Assembly (NCBI GenBank): GCA_964570205.1
Contig: CAZMXI010000201.1
Coordinates: 1-8,294 of the forward strand
DNA from: CAZMXI01 sp964570205
Lineage (GTDB): Bacteria > Planctomycetota > Phycisphaerae > Tepidisphaerales > Tepidisphaeraceae
Direction: 5' to 3'
Length of the DNA: 8,294 nt
In this document: positions 5,024-8,294 of the stretch, in pieces
How positions within the stretch are numbered: position 1 is the first letter of the stretch
How the letters are laid out: every line of letters starts with the position of its first letter
The notes under the pieces: generated by a model
What the model saw: the letters and a program-made list of their open reading frames with translations, nothing else
What the model was told of the DNA's origin: nothing
The model's database searches: none
Position numbers and translations under genes: made by a program

Positions 5024-5993
5024 TCAGCACCGCCGCGATGATGATCGCCCCGCCCAGCCCCGTCATCGGCACCCACTTCTCCATGCCGAGCAGAAGCGAG
5101 AAGGCCGTCGCGAAGACCGGTTCCAGGCAATAGACCACGCTGGCCATTGCCGGCGAGATCAGAGGCTGATAGGCGTTCATGAGGTGTATGGCCAGCGAGG
5201 AGCACACCAGCACCAGCACCATCATCGGCCAGAAGAACTCCGGGTCCAGGAACAGCGCCAGCAACACCCTGGGTGAGTACAGCGGCCATGCCATGGGCCC
5301 GACGGCAGCCAGGTTGACCGCGGCGGTGACCAGGAACATGCCCGCGGTCAGCCTGGGCGTCTGAACATCGCTGAAACGGTCGATTCCCAGAATGACGCCG
5401 GCGAAAAACATCGCGCTGGCGACGGTCAGCAACTCCCCCATCAGGGGAAACGGCGACGGTCGCGCCAGGGTGCCCTGGCTCGCTCCAGCGCCCGCGGCCT
5501 GCGTGAAGACCGCGATGCCGCCCACCGCGATGGCGATCGCCAGCATCGTTCTGCCGGTAAGCCGCCTGCGAAAGAGCAGACCCTGCCCCACCGGCGTGAA
5601 GATCGGCACCGCCGTCAGGAAGGCCGAGACAGACGGCAGCGTGTATTGCAGCCCCAGCAACTGCAGAAACATCCCACCGCCCATGAACGCGCCGACAATC
5701 AGGCCCGCGCGAACGTCCCGCGAGGTGTATCGCCCCTGCCGTCTGCGCGTCAGGAGAAGGTACGCCACAGTGGCCGCGGCATACCGCCATGCATTGCATG
5801 TCGCCGCCACCACGATCTCCTGGCGCTGCCCCAGATCAACGCCGCTGGCGAGGACGGCGCGTTTCATCGCCTCCGTCGTCTTCTGCATCAGAGGGAAAGA
5901 CATGCCCCAGAACGCGCACAGAACGACGAGCAGGGCGACCGCCGTGCGCGCCCTGTCCGCCGAAACGGCATCCGGGGAACTCGCCTCATTCAT
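4971..5993 (-). CDS. EamA/DMT-superfamily transporter
   Basis: A 340-residue inner-membrane permease with about ten hydrophobic segments and two EamA repeats. The first repeat opens with VVLCAFWGMSFPLMQK (23-38) and ends in SAFLTAVPIFTPVGQGLLFR (123-142) followed by a helix to about 164, a classic EamA signature. The second runs from about 185 to 329, with SPAMASVVYCLEPVFATAFS (280-299) and a last helix at about 313-329. The family exports or imports small metabolites such as amino acids or nucleotide-linked compounds, and sequence alone does not give the substrate. A 30-residue insert between the first two membrane segments (about 37-68) is longer than usual. The frame is open to 6104, but MNEASSPDAV at 5993 is the sensible start. 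No strong Shine-Dalgarno is seen there. Its end overlaps the convergent hypothetical gene by 53 nt. Confidence 0.9.
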   Translation of the reverse strand: MNEASSPDAVSADRARTAVALLVVLCAFWGMSFPLMQKTTEAMKRAVLASGVDLGQRQEIVVAATCNAWRYAAATVAYLLLTRRRQGRYTSRDVRAGLIVGAFMGGGMFLQLLGLQYTLPSVSAFLTAVPIFTPVGQGLLFRRRLTGRTMLAIAIAVGGIAVFTQAAGAGASQGTLARPSPFPLMGELLTVASAMFFAGVILGIDRFSDVQTPRLTAGMFLVTAAVNLAAVGPMAWPLYSPRVLLALFLDPEFFWPMMVLVLVCSSLAIHLMNAYQPLISPAMASVVYCLEPVFATAFSLLLGMEKWVPMTGLGGAIIIAAVLIIASGAAAEARAERQPL

Positions 5994-6191
5994 TCCGCAA
6001 CTCTTGCCCAGTTCCTCAACGCTCCTGTCCCCGCCGGCGCTAGTCGGCGAAACAGCCTGCACGTTTCCGCACGCCGGCCCAGTTTGACATGGCGATTTCA
6101 ACAAACCGTTGGCCGGTGTCCCGACCGCGGGGTATGTATCAGAAGCCCGTTGTCAGCCATAACTCAAGGACCACGAGAGGTTTTTTCTCCA

Positions 6192-6240
6192 CCCCGCCGG
6201 TGCCTTGTCCCCCCCTTCCAGCCGGCGGGGCTTTTTCTTG
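6192..6240 (+). terminator. strong intrinsic terminator pointing along the plus strand
   Basis: CCCCGCCGG (6192-6200) and CCGGCGGGG (6222-6230) form a perfect 9-bp GC stem with a 21-nt loop. On the plus strand it is followed at once by CTTTTTCTTG. On the minus strand the stem is followed by an A-rich run, so it does not suit the minus-strand genes on either side. It lies in the 254-nt non-coding gap 5994-6247. Within that gap I see no plus-strand gene, only a short GC hairpin at 6032-6049 and a lone TTGACA at 6084-6089. The terminator implies an unannotated plus-strand transcript, or a stop for antisense transcription entering the EamA promoter region. Confidence 0.65.
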
Positions 6241-6247
6241 CGCCGAC

Positions 6248-6502
6248 TCAGAGTTCCAACACCTTCACCAACCCCGCCAAGACCGCCGCAATCATCGCCA
6301 TGGTCACAATGATGAAGACAAACAGCACGGCCGCCTGCCGCGGCACCTGCGACATGCTGTGGCAGCGAATTGACTTGTAGACAATCGCAATCCCCAGGCA
6401 CAACGGCAGGAGCAGCAAATACCAATAATCCCAGACGGGCGCCGGCTTGTAGAACGGCACGTACCGATACACCACTTCCTGCGCAGCCAGCATTGCCAGC
6501 AT
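6248..6502 (-). CDS. small two-pass membrane protein, 84 residues
   Basis: An unrecognised small membrane protein with segments at about 25-43 (WYLLLLPLCLGIAIVY core) and 58-82 (AVLFVFIIVTMAMIAAVLAG core). They are joined by a basic loop (KSIRCHSMSQVPRQ) that would face the cytoplasm. The amphipathic start contains VVYRYVPFYKPAPVWDYW (10-27), rich in aromatics. Its ATG at 6502 shares one base with the stop of the preceding gene (TGATG), and GGGGAGGG lies 8 nt upstream, so the two are translationally coupled and probably work together. A GTG one codon upstream is an alternative start. The frame stays open upstream inside the neighbouring gene, but that part is a shadow. Function unknown. Confidence 0.8.
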   Translation of the reverse strand: MLAMLAAQEVVYRYVPFYKPAPVWDYWYLLLLPLCLGIAIVYKSIRCHSMSQVPRQAAVLFVFIIVTMAMIAAVLAGLVKVLEL

Positions 6503-6963
6503 CACGGCTGCCCTCCCCGATGTGCCGCCCGATGCGCTGCGTCGATGATCGCCAGGAGGTTCAGCATGCCGGCAACCGCCGTGTATAAGGTGCCAATGTC
6601 GTTCGATCGGGAATGCGACGGCTGAAACGAATTCTGGATCGACGACCGGTCGCCCTCTTCGCCGCCGCTTCCAATCCGCGCGGCGATCAGCGTAACCGGC
6701 CCCGCGAAAATCTGCCCAAGAAACCACGGACGCTCGAAGACAACCCGGCTGATCGGCCGATAAGCCGGGGGCGGATCCACCACCCGCACGCCGCCGATCC
6801 ACATTCCCATGACGAACAGCGCCAGAACCGAAATCCCGATCGTCAGCCCCCGGGCAAGCTGTCCGAAAAGCGCATACCCCGCCCCGGGAATGACCCAGCA
6901 CACCAGCGCAACCACTGGCCAGGGAGCGAAGAAGACGCCAGCCGACTTGGATGATTCGGACAT
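6502..6963 (-). CDS. small multi-pass membrane protein, planctomycete-type (possibly DUF6677)
   Basis: A 153-residue membrane protein with four likely segments: about 16-34 (containing WVIPGAGYALFGQ), 39-62 (ISVLALFVMGMWIGG), 80-97 and 124-141 (GTLYTAVAGMLNLLAIIDA). A hydrophilic loop rich in Gly, Ser and charged residues lies at 98-122. The PGAG-FG-RG pattern at the first segment (26-39) resembles uncharacterised membrane proteins I associate with Planctomycetota, perhaps the family listed as DUF6677. That name is from memory and unverified. The ATG at 6963 is preferred to the in-frame one at 6993, because the extra residues look non-coding and a candidate -10 lies at 6974-6979. It is followed without a gap by the small two-pass protein, and the pair forms a coupled unit. 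Function unknown. Confidence 0.8.
   Translation of the reverse strand: MSESSKSAGVFFAPWPVVALVCWVIPGAGYALFGQLARGLTIGISVLALFVMGMWIGGVRVVDPPPAYRPISRVVFERPWFLGQIFAGPVTLIAARIGSGGEEGDRSSIQNSFQPSHSRSNDIGTLYTAVAGMLNLLAIIDAAHRAAHRGGQP
6511..6518 (-). promoter_or_regulatory. Shine-Dalgarno of the 84-residue membrane protein
   Basis: GGGGAGGG on the minus strand, 8 nt before the ATG at 6502, inside the end of the preceding gene. It fixes the start of the short second gene and supports that it is real. Confidence 0.7.
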
Positions 6964-6973
6964 CAGGGCGGAT

Positions 6974-7001
6974 ACTCTACTGCCCCAGGCCACATATGCA
7001 A
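6974..7001 (-). promoter_or_regulatory. weak candidate promoter of the small membrane protein pair
   Basis: On the minus strand TTGCAT (6996-7001, 3 of 6 matches) and TAGAGT (6974-6979, 4 of 6 matches) are separated by 16 nt, and the -10 ends 10 nt before the ATG at 6963. The expected transcript start is only a few bases from the ATG. The match is modest, and the pair could also be read through from the DUF1501 gene 45 nt upstream. Confidence 0.3.
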
Positions 7002-7008
7002 AGCGCGA

Positions 7009-7971
7009 CTACGCCAGGAACCGCACGCCCTCGCCCCAGCCGGTCGCCGGAACGCCAACCCATCGCCTCAACACCTGCGCGTAACACGCCCGGAAATCCA
7101 CGGCGTGGACCATGTCGCCATCGACAAGGTCCGATAAGACTTGCTGATCGCCATAGATTCCGCCACGCACCGCCCCGCCCGCCGCGAACACCACCCCGGC
7201 CGTGCCGTGATCGGTCCCGCCACTGCTGTTCTCTCGCAAACGCCGGCCAAACTCGCTGAAGATCATCACCACCACATCCTGCTGCCGGCCGGCCGATCGC
7301 ACATCATCAAGGAACCGGCTTACCCCGGCCGACAACCGCCCCAGCAGCGCGCCATGCGGCTGCGCCTGCCCGACATGCGTGTCAAAACCCGGCAGGATGA
7401 CATGGTGAACCTGACGGGTTGACGACCCGGCAACGCGCCCGGCGACGGCGACCAGAGCTTCCTCGAAGGTCGCCGCGTCGATTCTCACCGGTGCGCCCGA
7501 GGCGCCTTCATAGGCCGGCGGCGCTTCCTCGCCGACATAACACAACTCCGCCGCCGGCGCGGCGGCGAGCCAGCCAGCGTTGGCCGACGGATCGAGATCC
7601 CCACGATGCCAGATTTCCATAGCGCGGTGATGGCTGCGGCTGAATCCCGGATATCCCACGCCCTGGATGATGGCCAGTTGCCCGCGCTGATACACCTCGT
7701 GCATGCCCGCCATCGCAGGGTGAAGCGCAACCATCCCATCCAGCGGCAACGCATCGTTCGCCCTGATCGCCAACGTCGGCCGTAATGTGTAATAACTCCG
7801 CTGCCGGATCGGGATCACCGTGTTCAACGCATCGTTGCCCCCCGCCAGTTCGATCATGACCAGGCATCGCCCGCCCGCCGGCATGCCGCCCGCGCGCACA
7901 AGCGAACCGCTCAACGCCACCGCTGCCGCGCCCGCCGTCCCGCAAAGGAATCCTCGCCGCGATATCGACAT
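7009..7971 (-). CDS. DUF1501 protein with twin-arginine signal
   Basis: A 320-residue protein exported through the Tat pathway. MSISRRGFLCG holds the twin-arginine motif, followed by a hydrophobic stretch and a likely cleavage site after LVRA (about residue 27). DUF1501 blocks appear in order: ELAGGNDALNTVIP (41-54), VALHPAM (81-87), IIQGVGYPGFSRSHHRAMEIW (101-121), LPGFDTHVGQ (193-202), VMIFSEFGRRLREN (235-248), GGTDHGTAGVVFA (251-263) and DFRACYAQVLRRWVG (292-306). The family is related to the alkaline phosphatase/sulfatase fold, and the conserved D, H and E residues suggest a metal site. It is abundant in Planctomycetota, often beside DUF1549/DUF1553 or DUF1800 genes, none of which is visible here. 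At 320 residues it is shorter than the usual 400-480. The shortfall lies between residues about 130 and 190. The start is fixed by AGGAGG just upstream. Confidence 0.92.
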   Translation of the reverse strand: MSISRRGFLCGTAGAAAVALSGSLVRAGGMPAGGRCLVMIELAGGNDALNTVIPIRQRSYYTLRPTLAIRANDALPLDGMVALHPAMAGMHEVYQRGQLAIIQGVGYPGFSRSHHRAMEIWHRGDLDPSANAGWLAAAPAAELCYVGEEAPPAYEGASGAPVRIDAATFEEALVAVAGRVAGSSTRQVHHVILPGFDTHVGQAQPHGALLGRLSAGVSRFLDDVRSAGRQQDVVVMIFSEFGRRLRENSSGGTDHGTAGVVFAAGGAVRGGIYGDQQVLSDLVDGDMVHAVDFRACYAQVLRRWVGVPATGWGEGVRFLA

Positions 7972-7974
7972 ACG

Positions 7975-7982
7975 CTCCTCCT
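7975..7982 (-). promoter_or_regulatory. Shine-Dalgarno deciding the DUF1501 start
   Basis: AGGAGGAG on the minus strand ends 3 nt before the ATG at 7971, with the AGGAGG core 5 nt away. It rules out the longer open frame that reaches 8064 and leaves the Tat motif at the N-terminus, where it must be. Confidence 0.85.
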
Positions 7983-7995
7983 GCCGGTTCAGCTT

Positions 7996-8024
7996 ATTGT
8001 GACCGAACCGCCTGTTCTTGTCGA
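7996..8024 (-). promoter_or_regulatory. weak candidate promoter of the DUF1501 gene
   Basis: On the minus strand TCGACA (8019-8024, 5 of 6 matches) and CACAAT (7996-8001, 4 of 6 matches) are 17 nt apart, in the 89-nt gap after the YccU-like gene. The gap and this match suggest that DUF1501 may have its own promoter. Confidence 0.3.
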
Positions 8025-8060
8025 TCCGTTGGCGCGGGAAGGACCGCCCTGTTCTCGCCC

Positions 8061-8294
8061 TCACCGGCGCTTGCGATGCTCAACCATCATGCATCGGTTC
8101 TCGATGTAGTTGATGCCCGCTTCCGCCGCCAGCCGCCTTGCCTCAAGGCTGCTGATGCCCGATTGCAGCCAGATACCGCCCGCCCCGGCCGCGATCGCCG
8201 CGCTCGCCACCTCCGGGCAATGCTCCGCCCGGCGGAACACCAGCACCACATCGGGCGGCTGTGTCAACGCCGAAAGGTCCTTCATGCACGGCAA
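8061..8294 (-). CDS. YccU-like CoA-binding protein (C-terminal part; start beyond right edge)
   Basis: The visible 77 residues are the C-terminal half of a small Rossmann-fold CoA-binding domain protein (CoA_binding_2 type, like E. coli YccU, about 137 residues). Family landmarks are DVVLVFRRAEHCPEV (15-29), GIWLQSGI (40-47), EARRLAAEAGI (51-61) and IENRCMMVEH (64-73). These correspond to the DVVdvFR, W-Q-GI and drCi blocks of the family. The first codon in view is TTG, which is internal leucine rather than a start, since the chain aligns to the middle of the family. The family binds CoA or a related nucleotide, and its physiological role is poorly known. It is on the same strand as the DUF1501 gene, 89 nt upstream of it. 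Confidence 0.88.
   Translation of the reverse strand: MPCMKDLSALTQPPDVVLVFRRAEHCPEVASAAIAAGAGGIWLQSGISSLEARRLAAEAGINYIENRCMMVEHRKRR

Noticed and set aside
4945..5799. Minus-strand open frame of 284 residues
   Set aside because: It overlaps the EamA gene in another frame, and only the EamA frame shows membrane segments and family motifs.
6089..6373. Plus-strand open frame of 94 residues beginning after TTGACA at 6084
   Set aside because: It runs through the strong hairpin and then antisense to the small membrane gene, has no ribosome-binding site, and its second half is a His/Arg-rich shadow.
6503..6901. Upstream extension of the 84-residue membrane protein
   Set aside because: The extension overlaps the 153-residue membrane protein in another frame, and its composition is that of a shadow. 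The Shine-Dalgarno at 6511-6518 marks the real start.
1..8294. CRISPR array, transposase, tRNA or rRNA genes
   Set aside because: No regularly spaced repeats, no transposase-like motifs with terminal repeats, and no recognisable RNA gene were seen.

Overview
The window looks like GC-rich bacterial chromosome, most likely from a member of Planctomycetota (perhaps a Phycisphaerae-like lineage). This is an inference. It rests on a twin-arginine DUF1501 protein, several small uncharacterised membrane proteins of a planctomycete type, and genes that start without a clear Shine-Dalgarno sequence. No rRNA, tRNA, CRISPR array or insertion sequence was recognised.

Layout. (1) Positions 1-1141, minus strand: the N-terminal 380 residues of a large MmeI-like (type IIL) restriction-modification enzyme, cut by the left edge. 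Its codon use differs from the rest of the window. (2) Positions 1142-1353: G-rich intergenic DNA, then a good sigma-70-type promoter whose -10 lies inside a perfect 8-bp inverted repeat. (3) Positions 1354-2717, plus strand: a two-gene operon of a YtrA-type GntR repressor overlapping by 4 bp a DUF1648-like membrane protein with a PH-like C-terminal domain. (4) Positions 2718-3425, minus strand: a zinc-ribbon membrane protein, also with a PH-like tail. It converges on the previous gene with no gap, so the two stop codons form TGATCA. (5) Positions 3520-4386, plus strand: a COG0731-like radical SAM protein, with a candidate terminator at its stop. (6) Positions 4481-5023, plus strand: an unrecognised 180-residue protein whose end overlaps, tail to tail, a minus-strand EamA/DMT transporter (4971-5993). 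(7) Positions 5994-6247: a non-coding gap holding a strong hairpin with a T-run that points along the plus strand, although both neighbouring genes are on the minus strand. (8) Positions 6248-8294, all minus strand: two translationally coupled small membrane proteins, a short DUF1501 protein with a Tat signal, and the C-terminal part of a YccU-like CoA-binding protein cut by the right edge.

Most of this is ordinary chromosome with a defence gene at one edge. No clearly new multi-gene system is visible. The best leads are the self-regulatory operator of the GntR operon, the orphan plus-strand terminator (possible small RNA) near 6192-6240, the pairing of two PH-tailed membrane proteins end to end, and the repeated placement of -10-like hexamers 6-7 nt before start codons, which suggests leaderless mRNAs.
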